From assembly GCA_011947345.1 (NCBI GenBank), contig JAAVTG010000589.1:1-27570 (forward strand): a stretch of 27,570 nt of DNA, in the 5' to 3' direction. The first letter of the stretch is position 1, and each line of letters starts with the position of its first letter. The notes beneath the pieces were generated by a model, which was given only the letters and a program-made list of their open reading frames with translations, was not told where the DNA came from and ran no database searches. Below, in pieces: positions 12,143-22,521 of this stretch. The stretch comes from Phytophthora quininea (Eukaryota; Oomycota; Peronosporomycetes; Peronosporales; Peronosporaceae). The position numbers and the translations under genes were made by a program.

Positions 12143-13600
12143 TTTGGTGATAGGTAAATGAGAAAGATAGAGTGGGAGTGAAAGAAAAAAGAAAAAATGA
12201 TAATAGTTGAGTATAATGAGATGGATTGGGATTGATAGAAAAGGTGATTTGAATGATTTGATAGAGTTAGTTGGTATTGTGGAAAAATGAGAAGAAGAAG
12301 ATGTGTGTGGAGAGTATATAATAGTGTAAGAGTGTATATAGGTGTAAGTGTATGAGGTGTGTAAGAGTAGATATGTAGATATGGTATAGAAAAGAATGAG
12401 TATGTGAAATAGGAGTGTTTAAAGAAGGAGTATGTAGAGAATAAATGGGTGTAGTGTAAAGTGTGAGTGTGTAAGATAAGAGTGTGTGAGAAGAGAAAAA
12501 ATGGAGTTGAGGAAGGAATAGAGAAAATTTGAGTAATAGAAAATTGAAGAAAAATGATGGGTGTTTGTGTGTGTGAGTGTATGAGTGTATGTAGAGTATG
12601 TAGAGTATGGATGTTTGTGGTAAATAGAAGTGTGTGTGGAGTGTGAGTGTAAGTATGTGTGAGTGTAAATAGAGAGTAAGTGTAAAAAATGAGTGTGAAT
12701 AGTGTGATTGTTGTAGAGTATAAGTGTGTGTAAAGAATGAGTATGTGAGAGTGTGAGTATGTATAGAGTGAGTGTGTGTGGAGTGTGAGTGTGTGAAGTA
12801 TGAGTATGTATAGAGTGTGAGTGTGTGTAGATTGTGAGTGTGTGTGAGTGTGTGTAGAGTGTGTAGTGTGTGTAGTGTGTGTAGAGTGTGAGTGTGTGTA
12901 GGGTATGAGTGTTGTAGGGTTTGAGTGTTGTAGGGTTTGAGTGTGTAGAGTGTGAGTATGTGTAGAGTGTGTGTAGAGTGTGAGAGTGAGTGTGTAGAGT
13001 GTAGAGTGTAGAGTGTGTGTGTGTGAGTGTAAGTATGTGTGGGTGTAAATAGAGAGTAAGAGTAAAAAGTGTGATTGTGAATAGAGTGTTAGTGTTGTAG
13101 AGTGTGAATGTGTGTAAAGTATGAGTATGTGAGAGTGTGAGTATGTGTATGTGTATGTGTAGAGTGTGAGTGTGTGAGGTGTGTGTGGAGTGTGAGTGTA
13201 AGTATGTGTGGGTGTAAATAGAGATTAAGAGTAAAAATTGTGATTGTGAATAGAGTGTTAGTGTTGTAGAGTGTGAATGTGTGTAAAGTATGAGTATGTG
13301 AGAGTGTGAGTATGTGTATGTGTATGTGTAGAGTGTGAGTGTGTGAGTGTGAGTGTGAGTGTGAGTGTTGTAGAGTGTGAGTGTTGTAGAGTGTGAGTGT
13401 GTGTAGAGTGTGAGTATGTGTAGAGTGTGTGTAGAGTGTGGGAGTGAGTGTGTGTAGAGTGTAGAGTGTAGAGTGAGTGTGAGTTTGTGTGGAGTGTGAG
13501 TGTGTGTGGAGTGTGAGTGTGTGGAGGAGTGTGTGTGTGAGGAGAGTATGTGTAGAGTGTGAGTGTGAGTGTGTGTGGAGTGTGTGTGGAGGTGAGTGTA
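12143..13600 (+). repeat. Cytosine-free G/T/A tract of unit 8
   Basis: Together with the following telomere block, 12143-13691 contains no C on the + strand, which is 1549 consecutive bases. The left part is purine-rich (GAAAGAAAAAAG, GAGAAGAAGAAG). From about 12300 it becomes degenerate TGTGTAGAGTGTGAG-like sequence. Telomere-like words such as TGTAGGGTTTGAG appear near 12914 and 12929. No coding potential is credible; long - strand reading frames here arise only because the complement has no G. Confidence 0.93.
13029..13366 (+). repeat. Duplication of about 169 bp inside the C-free tract
   Basis: GTAAGTATGTGTGGGTGTAA begins at 13029 and again at 13198. The following sequence (TAAATAGAGA, TGTGATTGTGAATAGAG, GTGTGTAAAGTATGAG) runs in parallel. 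A more diverged relative starts near 12649. The tract therefore grew partly by local duplication rather than only by short slippage. Confidence 0.75.
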
Positions 13601-13691
13601 TGTAGGGTGTAGGGTGTAGGGTGTAGGGTGTAGGGTGTAGGGTGTAGGGTTTAGGGTTTAGGGTTTAGGGTTTAGGGTTTAGGGTTTAGGG
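13601..13691 (+). repeat. Interstitial telomere repeats: (TGTAGGG)7 then (TTTAGGG)6
   Basis: Thirteen consecutive perfect heptamers. The first seven (13601-13649) are TGTAGGG and the last six (13650-13691) are TTTAGGG, the plant-type telomere sequence. The G-rich strand runs 5'->3' to the right, as at a right-hand chromosome end. A single C (13692) and then the (TA)5T head of unit 9 follow. The runs of three G could form G-quadruplexes. This is either a fossil chromosome end buried by later additions or, less likely, an assembly join. Confidence 0.97.
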
Positions 13692-13692
13692 C

Positions 13693-13928
13693 TATATATA
13701 TATGGTCGGCGCTACATATGTATCGCACTAAAATGACGTCGCGTTATGGGGTCTATTTTGGGCTTTTGCTGCTGTTTATTCCTGTAGCGCGCTTTTTAGC
13801 GCCCAAGTTAGTACTACTCGACACACTATTTTCGGTTATCAGACGATACTGACAGTAATACTGATCACAGCATAATGAAAATAAGTGTAACTGGGGTTTT
13901 CAGTAAGGCGAACACGATGGTGATACTC
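13693..13928 (+). repeat. Unit 9, 236-bp stub
   Basis: It contains the complete head, then the first bases of s1, and stops after GGTGATACTC, where the next head begins. It carries private changes: GGGGTCTATT for GGGCTCTATT near 13750, CGACACAC for CGATACAC near 13820, and CAGTAAGGCG for CAGTATGGCG near 13901. It is joined at its left directly to TTTAGGG repeats through a single C. Confidence 0.95.
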
Positions 13929-15189
13929 TATATATATATGGTCGGCGCTACATATGTATCGCACTAAAATGACGTCGCGTTATGGGCTCTATTTTGGGCT
14001 TTTGCTGCTGTTTATTCCTGTAGCGCGCTGCTTTTTAGCGCCCAAATGAGTACTGCTCGATACACTATTTTCGGTTATCAGACGATACTGACGGTAATAC
14101 GGATCACAGCATAATGAAACTAAGTGTAACTGGGTTATTCAGTATGGCGAACACGATGGTGATACTCTGAGCGAGCAGAAACAGGCGCATCCGCCAATCA
14201 GCGATCCGCATCGATAACAACGGCTGTACTCCACCGATTGGGCTGAAAACTCAGAGAAATATGTTTTCATATACGCGGAACATGATGGTGATAGTCTGAT
14301 GTGACAGAGACAGGTCCATCAGCCAATCAGCGATCAGTACCGATTGCTGCGGCTGTATACACCCGTTTGGGCTGAAAACTTGGGAGACTACGTTTTCATA
14401 TGTGGGGAAGAAGATGATGATAGTCTGAAGTGACAGAGACAGGCCCATCAGCCAATCAACGATCAGCGGAGATAACTGCGGCTGTAAACACCCGTTTGGG
14501 CTGAAAACCTGTGGAAGTATGTTTTCATATACGGGGAACATGATGGTGATAGTCACATGTGACAGAGACAGGCCCACCACCCAATCAGCGATCGGGAAGG
14601 ATAGCTATGGCCGGAATTACCGGATTGGGATGAAAACGTGGGAGACGACGTTTTCGTATGTGGGGAAGAAGATGGTGATGGTTTGCAGCGACAGAAACTG
14701 GTGCATCCGCCAATGAGCGTTCACACACGCCATTGCAGGCATCGTACGCCCGACTCAATCGAAACAGTGAAGAGATATGTTTCGACGCAAGGTGAACTTG
14801 CTGGCGGGACTCAACGAAGAACATAATGAAAGTACGTACTTGAGTATGTGATTATGAGACAAATGGTGTGTAAGGTCGAATTATACATAGCAACTGAATG
14901 TGCGTATGTAGGTTTGAATGTTTGTATAGTGCGAGTGTATGCAGCGTATCATTGGAGGTTGGGAAGTCTGTTGTCGAGGGAGAATATGTGTCGAATAAGC
15001 GTGTTGTATCATATATAGATGTGTGTATGGGAACGACAAAAACGTATGTAGACTAGTTACTGAAACGAGGATCAATAATAAGTAGTGGAAACAGGTCATG
15101 GATGACTATGCGTGCGAGAGTGTTATTTGTTATTGGGAATCGTATGAAGGTGAGTGAGTGTACGTTCGTGTAGAGTAGGAGTAGGTGTC
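13929..15189 (+). repeat. Unit 10, 1260-bp class
   Basis: Subrepeat block 14143-14826 with s1, s2, s3, s4, s7. Type s3 (CAATCAACGATCAGCGG) occurs only in units 10-16. The connector is cut short, ending at GTAGGTGTC before the next head. The head carries CTTTTGCTG, as in unit 11 and the left array. Confidence 0.95.
14143..14826 (+). pseudogene. Five-subrepeat block of the 1260-bp class (representative, unit 10)
   Basis: Contains s1, s2, s3, s4, s7. In the + frame, s2 and s3 each have a TGA at the equivalent codon (TGTGACAGAG and AAGTGACAGAG), s3 has a further TAA (CGGAGATAACTG), and s4 has TAG. The last segment 14638-14826 is open and starts GDDVFVCGEEDGDGLQRQ. On the - strand 14251-14580 is open for 109 codons. 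The block recurs at 15404-16087, 16664-17347, 17925-18606, 19183-19865, 20442-21125 and 22736-23419. Confidence 0.33.
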
Positions 15190-15303
15190 TATATATATAT
15201 GGTCGGCGCTACATATGTATCGCACTAAAATGACGTCGCGTTATGGGCTCTATTTTGGGCTTTTGCTGCTGTTTATTCCTGTAGCGCGCTGCTTTTTAGC
15301 GCC
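15190..15303 (+). other. Head module with inverted repeats (representative, unit 11)
   Basis: The head begins with an 11-nt TATATATATAT and GGTCGGCGCTA. GGCGCTA (15205-15211) is the exact reverse complement of TAGCGCC (15297-15303) about 90 bp downstream. Just inside the right arm, GCGCT and AGCGC flank a loop GCTTTTT, and AGCGCGCT is itself palindromic. ACATATGT lies near the left end. This structure recurs in sixteen heads, with small indels at the palindrome (units 6-9). It could be a terminal stem-loop of a transcript, a recombination or origin element, or a promoter. No function is demonstrated. Confidence 0.6.
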
Positions 15304-16450
15304 CAAATGAGTACTGCTCGATACACTATTTTCGGTTATCAGACGATACTGACGGTAATACGGATCACAGCATAATGAAACTAAGTGTAACTGGGTTATT
15401 CAGTATGGCGAACACGATGGTGATACTCTGAGCGAGCAGAAACAGGCGCATCCGCCAATCAGCGATCCGCATCGATAACAACGGCTGTACTCCACCGATT
15501 GGGCTGAAAACTCAGAGAAATATGTTTTCATATACGCGGAACATGATGGTGATAGTCTGATGTGACAGAGACAGGTCCATCAGCCAATCAGCGATCAGTA
15601 CCGATTGCTGCGGCTGTATACACCCGTTTGGGCTGAAAACTTGGGAGACTACGTTTTCATATGTGGGGAAGAAGATGATGATAGTCTGAAGTGACAGAGA
15701 CAGGCCCATCAGCCAATCAACGATCAGCGGAGATAACTGCGGCTGTAAACACCCGTTTGGGCTGAAAACCTGTGGAAGTATGTTTTCATATACGGGGAAC
15801 ATGATGGTGATAGTCACATGTGACAGAGACAGGCCCACCACCCAATCAGCGATCGGGAAGGATAGCTATGGCCGGAATTACCGGATTGGGATGAAAACGT
15901 GGGAGACGACGTTTTCGTATGTGGGGAAGAAGATGGTGATGGTTTGCAGCGACAGAAACTGGTGCATCCGCCAATGAGCGTTCACACACGCCATTGCAGG
16001 CATCGTACGCCCGACTCAATCGAAACAGTGAAGAGATATGTTTCGACGCAAGGTGAACTTGCTGGCGGGACTCAACGAAGAACATAATGAAAGTACGTAC
16101 TTGAGTATGTGATTATGAGACAAATGGTGTGTAAGGTCGAATTATACATAGCAACTGAATGTGCGTATGTAGGTTTGAATGTTTGTATAGTGCGAGTGTA
16201 TGCAGCGTATCATTGGAGGTTGGGAAGTCTGTTGTCGAGGGAGAATATGTGTCGAATAAGCGTGTTGTATCATATATAGATGTGTGTATGGGAACGACAA
16301 AAACGTATGTAGACTAGTTACTGAAACGAGGATCAATAATAAGTAGTGGAAACAGGTCATGGATGACTATGCGTGCGAGAGTGTTATTTGTTATTGGGAA
16401 TCGTATGAAGGTGAGTGAGTGTACGTTCGTGTAGAGTAGGAGTAGGTGTC
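15190..16450 (+). repeat. Unit 11, 1260-bp class
   Basis: Subrepeat block 15404-16087. I noticed no difference from unit 10, including the head variant CTTTTGCTG, which suggests a very recent duplication or conversion. Confidence 0.95.
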
Positions 16451-17710
16451 TATATATATATGGTCGGCGCTACATATGTATCGCACTAAAATGACGTCGC
16501 GTTATGGGCTCTATTTTGGGCTTGTGCTGCTGTTTATTCCTGTAGCGCGCTGCTTTTTAGCGCCCAAATGAGTACTGCTCGATACACTATTTTCGGTTAT
16601 CAGACGATACTGACGGTAATACTGATCACAGCATAATGAAACTAATGTAACTGGGTTATTCAGTATGGCGAACACGATGGTGATACTCTGAGCGAGCAGA
16701 AACAGGCGCATCCGCCAATCAGCGATCCGCATCGATAACAACGGCTGTACTCCACCGATTGGGCTGAAAACTCAGAGAAATATGTTTTCATATACGCGGA
16801 ACATGATGGTGATAGTCTGATGTGACAGAGACAGGTCCATCAGCCAATCAGCGATCAGTACCGATTGCTGCGGCTGTATACACCCGTTTGGGCTGAAAAC
16901 TTGGGAGACTACGTTTTCATATGTGGGGAAGAAGATGATGATAGTCTGAAGTGACAGAGACAGGCCCATCAGCCAATCAACGATCAGCGGAGATAACTGC
17001 GGCTGTAAACACCCGTTTGGGCTGAAAACCTGTGGAAGTATGTTTTCATATACGGGGAACATGATGGTGATAGTCACATGTGACAGAGACAGGCCCACCA
17101 CCCAATCAGCGATCGGGAAGGATAGCTATGGCCGGAATTACCGGATTGGGATGAAAACGTGGGAGACGACGTTTTCGTATGTGGGGAAGAAGATGGTGAT
17201 GGTTTGCAGCGACAGAAACTGGTGCATCCGCCAATGAGCGTTCACACACGCCATTGCAGGCATCGTACGCCCGACTCAATCGAAACAGTGAAGAGATATG
17301 TTTCGACGCAAGGTGAACTTGCTGGCGGGACTCAACGAAGAACATAATGAAAGTACGTACTTGAGTATGTGATTATGAGACAAATGGTGTGTAAGGTCGA
17401 ATTATACATAGCAACTGAATGTGCGTATGTAGGTTTGAATGTTTGTATAGTGCGAGTGTATGCAGCGTATCATTGGAGGTTGGGAAGTCTGTTGTCGAGG
17501 GAGAATATGTGTCGAATAAGCGTGTTGTATCATATATAGATGTGTGTATGGGAACGACAAAAACGTATGTAGACTAGTTACTGAAACGAGGATCAATAAT
17601 AAGTAGTGGAAACAGGTCATGGATGACTATGCGTGCGAGAGTGTTATTTGTTATTGGGAATCGTATGAAGGTGAGTGAGTGTACGTTCGTGTAGAGTAGG
17701 AGTAGGTGTC
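16451..17710 (+). repeat. Unit 12, 1260-bp class
   Basis: Subrepeat block 16664-17347. From this unit rightwards the head reads CTTGTGCTG instead of CTTTTGCTG. It also carries a small patch matching the left array, TAATACTGATCACAG instead of TAATACGGATCACAG near 16617, and a one-base deletion in CTAATGTAAC near 16643. Confidence 0.95.
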
Positions 17711-18969
17711 TATATATATATGGTCGGCGCTACATATGTATCGCACTAAAATGACGTCGCGTTATGGGCTCTATTTTGGGCTTGTGCTGCTGTTTATTCC
17801 TGTAGCGCGCTGCTTTTTAGCGCCCAAATGAGTACTGCTCGATACACTATTTTCGGTTATCAGACGATACTGACGGTAATACGGATCACAGCATAATGAA
17901 ACTAAGTGTAACTGGGTTATTCAGTATGGCGAACACGATGGTGATACTCTGAGCGAGCAGAAACAGGCGCATCCGCCAATCAGCGATCCGCATCGATAAC
18001 AACGGCTGTACTCCACCGATTGGGCTGAAAACTCAGAGAAATATGTTTTCATATACGCGGAACATGATGGTGATAGTCTGATGTGACAGAGACAGGTCCA
18101 TCAGCCAATCAGCGATCAGTACCGATTGCTGCGGCTGTATACACCCGTTTGGGCTGAAAACTTGGGAGACTACGTTTTCATATGGGGAAGAAGATGATGA
18201 TAGTCTGAAGTGACAGAGACAGGCCCATCAGCCAATCAACGATCAGCGGAGATAACTGCGGCTGTAAACACCCGTTTGGGCTGAAAACCTGTGGAAGTAT
18301 GTTTTCATATACGGGGAACATGATGGTGATAGTCACATGTGACAGAGACAGGCCCACCACCCAATCAGCGATCGGGAAGGATAGCTATGGCCGGAATTAC
18401 CGGATTGGGATGAAAACGTGGGAGACGACGTTTTCGTATGTGGGGAAGAAGATGGTGATGGTTTGCAGCGACAGAAACTGGTGCATCCGCCAATGAGCGT
18501 TCACACACGCCATTGCAGGCATCGTACGCCCGACTCAATCGAAACAGTGAAGAGATATGTTTCGACGCAAGGTGAACTTGCTGGCGGGACTCAACGAAGA
18601 ACATAATGAAAGTACGTACTTGAGTATGTGATTATGAGACAAATGGTGTGTAAGGTCGAATTATACATAGCAACTGAATGTGCGTATGTAGGTTTGAATG
18701 TTTGTATAGTGCGAGTGTATGCAGCGTATCATTGGAGGTTGGGAAGTCTGTTGTCGAGGGAGAATATGTGTCGAATAAGCGTGTTGTATCATATATAGAT
18801 GTGTGTATGGGAACGACAAAAACGTATGTAGACTAGTTACTGAAACGAGGATCAATAATAAGTAGTGGAAACAGGTCATGGATGACTATGCGTGCGAGAG
18901 TGTTATTTGTTATTGGGAATCGTATGAAGGTGAGTGAGTGTACGTTCGTGTAGAGTAGGAGTAGGTGTC
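17711..18969 (+). repeat. Unit 13, 1260-bp class
   Basis: Subrepeat block 17925-18606. A private two-base deletion in s3 (CATATGGGGAAG instead of CATATGTGGGGAAG near 18178) breaks the reading frames there. Confidence 0.95.
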
Positions 18970-20228
18970 TATATATATATGGTCGGCGCTACATATGTAT
19001 CGCACTAAAATGACGTCGCGTTATGGGCTCTATTTTGGGCTTGTGCTGCTGTTTATTCCTGTAGCGCGCTGCTTTTAGCGCCCAAATGAGTACTGCTCGA
19101 TACACTATTTTCGGTTATCAGACGATACTGACGGTAATACGGATCACAGCATAATGAAACTAAGTGTAACTGGGTTATTCAGTATGGCGAACACGATGGT
19201 GATACTCTGAGCGAGCAGAAACAGGCGCATCCGCCAATCAGCGATCCGCATCGATAACAACGGCTGTACTCCACCGATTGGGCTGAAAACTCAGAGAAAT
19301 ATGTTTTCATATACGCGGAACATGATGGTGATAGTCTGATGTGACAGAGACAGGTCCATCAGCCAATCAGCGATCAGTACCGATTGCTGCGGCTGTATAC
19401 ACCCGTTTGGGCTGAAAACTTGGGAGACTACGTTTTCATATGTGGGGAAGAAGATGATGATAGTCTGAAGTGACAGAGACAGGCCCATCAGCCAATCAAC
19501 GATCAGCGGAGATAACTGCGGCTGTAAACACCGTTTGGGCTGAAAACTTGTGGAAGTATGTTTTCATATACGGGGAACATGATGGTGATAGTCACATGTG
19601 ACAGAGACAGGCCCACCACCCAATCAGCGATCGGGAAGGATAGCTATGGCCGGAATTACCGGATTGGGATGAAAACGTGGGAGACGACGTTTTCGTATGT
19701 GGGGAAGAAGATGGTGATGGTTTGCAGCGACAGAAACTGGTGCATCCGCCAATGAGCGTTCACACACGCCATTGCAGGCATCGTACGCCCGACTCAATCG
19801 AAACAGTGAAGAGATATGTTTCGACGCAAGGTGAACTTGCTGGCGGGACTCAACGAAGAACATAATGAAAGTACGTACTTGAGTATGTGATTATGAGACA
19901 AATGGTGTGTAAGGTCGAATTATACATAGCAACTGAATGTGCGTATGTAGGTTTGAATGTTTGTATAGTGCGAGTGTATGCAGCGTATCATTGGAGGTTG
20001 GGAAGTCTGTTGTCGAGGGAGAATATGTGTCGAATAAGCGTGTTGTATCATATATAGATGTGTGTATGGGAACGACAAAAACGTATGTAGACTAGTTACT
20101 GAAACGAGGATCAATAATAAGTAGTGGAAACAGGTCATGGATGACTATGCGTGCGAGAGTGTTATTTGTTATTGGGAATCGTATGAAGGTGAGTGAGTGT
20201 ACGTTCGTGTAGAGTAGGAGTAGGTGTC
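18970..20228 (+). repeat. Unit 14, 1260-bp class
   Basis: Subrepeat block 19183-19865. It has AACACCGTTTGGG instead of AACACCCGTTTGGG near 19528 and AAACTTGTGG instead of AAACCTGTGG; the latter is shared with units 15 and 16. It is the last unit truncated at GTAGGTGTC. Confidence 0.95.
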
Positions 20229-22521
20229 TATATATATATGGTCGGCGCTACATATGTATCGCACTAAAATGACGTCGCGTTATGGGCTCTATTTTGGGCT
20301 TGTGCTGCTGTTTATTCCTGTAGCGCGCTGCTTTTAGCGCCCAAATGAGTACTGCTCGATACACTATTTTCGGTTATCAGACGATACTGACGGTAATACG
20401 GATCACAGCATAATGAAACTAAGTGTAACTGGGTTATTCAGTATGGCGAACACGATGGTGATACTCTGAGCGAGCAGAAACAGGCGCATCCGCCAATCAG
20501 CGATCCGCATCGATAACAACGGCTGTACTCCACCGATTGGGCTGAAAACTCAGAGAAATATGTTTTCATATACGCGGAACATGATGGTGATAGTCTGATG
20601 TGACAGAGACAGGTCCATCAGCCAATCAGCGATCAGTACCGATTGCTGCGGCTGTATACACCCGTTTGGGCTGAAAACTTGGGAGACTACGTTTTCATAT
20701 GTGGGGAAGAAGATGATGATAGTCTGAAGTGACAGAGACAGGCCCATCAGCCAATCAACGATCAGCGGAGATAACTGCGGCTGTAAACACCCGTTTGGGC
20801 TGAAAACTTGTGGAAGTATGTTTTCATATACGGGGAACATGATGGTGATAGTCACATGTGACAGAGACAGGCCCACCACCCAATCAGCGATCGGGAAGGA
20901 TAGCTATGGCCGGAATTACCGGATTGGGATGAAAACGTGGGAGACGACGTTTTCGTATGTGGGGAAGAAGATGGTGATGGTTTGCAGCGACAGAAACTGG
21001 TGCATCCGCCAATGAGCGTTCACACACGCCATTGCAGGCATCGTACGCCCGACTCAATCGAAACAGTGAAGAGATATGTTTCGACGCAAGGTGAACTTGC
21101 TGGCGGGACTCAACGAAGAACATAATGAAAGTACGTACTTGAGTATGTGATTATGAGACAAATGGTGTGTAAGGTCGAATTATACATAGCAACTGAATGT
21201 GCGTATGTAGGTTTGAATGTTTGTATAGTGCGAGTGTATGCAGCGTATCATTGGAGGTTGGGAAGTCTGTTGTCGAGGGAGAATATGTGTCGAATAAGCG
21301 TGTTGTATCATATATAGATGTGTGTATGGGAACGACAAAAACGTATGTAGACTAGTTAATGCAACGACGATTAAGGACAGGTAGTGGAAACAGGTCACGG
21401 ATGACTTTGCGTGCGAGAGTGGTATTGGGAATCGTATGAAGGTGAGTGAGTGTACGCTTGTGTAGAGTAGGAGTCGGTGTAGTATAGGAGTGTGTAGAGT
21501 GGGAATGTATGCAGAGAATGCGTGTTATTGTGTATGGATGTGTTCGTGTTTGCGTGTTGGTAGTATATGGTTTGAGTCAAATGAACGTGTCAATAGTATG
21601 ATTTGGTGATAGGTAAATGAGAAAGATAGCGTGGGAGTGAAAGAAAAAGAAAAAAAGAAAAGAATGATAATAGTTGAGTATAATGAGATGGATTGGGATT
21701 GATCGGAAAGGTGATTGGAATGATTTAATAGAGTTGGTTGATAATGTGGAAAAATGAGAAGAAGAAGAAGTATGTGGAGAGTATGGATAGTATATAATCG
21801 TGTAAGAGTGTATATAGGTGTAAGTGTATGAGGTGTGTAAGAGTAGATATGTAGATATTGTATGGAGAAGAATGAGTATGTGAAATAGGAATGTGTAAAG
21901 AAGGAGTATGTAGAGAATAAATGGGTGTAGTGTAAAGTATGAGTGTGTAAGATAAGAGTGTGTGAGAAGAGAAAAAATGGAGTTGAGGAAGGAATAGAGA
22001 AAGTTTGAGTAATAGAAAATTGTAGAAAAAGATGAATGTTTGTGTGTATGTGTGTGTATGTGTATGAGTGTATGTGGAGTATGGATGTTTGTGGTAAATA
22101 GAAGTGGATGTGGAGTGTAAGTGTAAGTATGAGTGAGTGTAAGTATTTGTGAGTGTAAATAGAGAGTAAGTGTAAAAGAGTGTGAGAATGTGTATGTGAG
22201 AGGGTGAGTGTGTGTAGAGTGTGATTGTTGTAGAGTATGAGTGTGTGTAAAGTATGAGTATGTGAGAGTGTGAGGATGTGTATGTGTAGAGTGTGAGTGT
22301 GAGAGGGTGAGTGTGTGTAAAGTGTGAGTGTATGTAAAGTGTGAGTGTGTGTAGAGTGTGAGTGTATGTAGAGTGTGAGTATGTGAGAGTGTGAGTGTGT
22401 ATAGAGTGTAAGTTTGTGTAGAGTATTAGTGTGTAAAGTATGAGTGTGTGAGAGTGTGTAGAGTGTGAGTGTGTGTGAGTGTGAGTGTGTGTGAGAGTGA
22501 GTATGTGTAGAGTGTGAGTGT
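20229..22521 (+). repeat. Unit 15, 2290-bp class
   Basis: The first part to about 21356 is nearly identical to the 1260-bp units (subrepeat block 20442-21125). The connector then changes to a second variant (AATGCAACGACGATTAAGG) and continues into a long C-poor tract, ending at GAGTGTGAGTGT before the next head. The sharp change of relatedness near 21357 suggests a conversion or crossover boundary. Confidence 0.94.
21800..22521 (+). repeat. Cytosine-free G/T/A tract of unit 15
   Basis: No C occurs between 21799 and the C in the next head (22536). The composition matches the unit 8 tract, with TGTGTAGAGTGTGAG-like words, but it is shorter and has no TTTAGGG block. It stops abruptly at the next TATATATATAT head. 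Confidence 0.9.

Larger units (their letters stand above)
10773..13692 (+). repeat. Unit 8, longest unit, ending in telomere repeats (2920 bp)
   Basis: Subrepeat block 10984-11666 with five subrepeats (s1, s2, diverged s5, s6, s7). The connector continues past the truncation point of units 1-7 into a cytosine-free tract (12143-13691) whose last 91 bp are telomere-type heptamers. It shows the most complete unit order in the window: head, subrepeats, connector, C-free tract, telomere. At the old truncation point it reads AGAGTGTATATAGG (12330-12343), a natural TATATA. Its s5 to s7 portion has diverged from the neighbours. Confidence 0.93.
13929..20228 (+). repeat. Tandem array of five 1260-bp units
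   Basis: Units 10-14 measure 1261, 1261, 1260, 1259 and 1259 bp and differ by only a few substitutions and short indels. All share the truncation GTAGGTGTC followed by the head. The identical junction implies that one truncation event was followed by amplification. Confidence 0.94.

Noticed and set aside
14111..14145. ATGAAACTAAGT followed by GT...CAG, resembling a first exon and a 17-19-nt mini-intron before the repeat frame
   Set aside because: Such tiny introns are known only in special genomes such as chlorarachniophyte nucleomorphs. Units vary inside the supposed intron, and nothing else supports splicing.
13601..20240. CRISPR-like or bacterial repeat array
   Set aside because: Repeats are 129 bp and 1.2-3 kb, with no short repeats separated by unique spacers and no cas genes. 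Telomere repeats indicate a eukaryotic chromosome.
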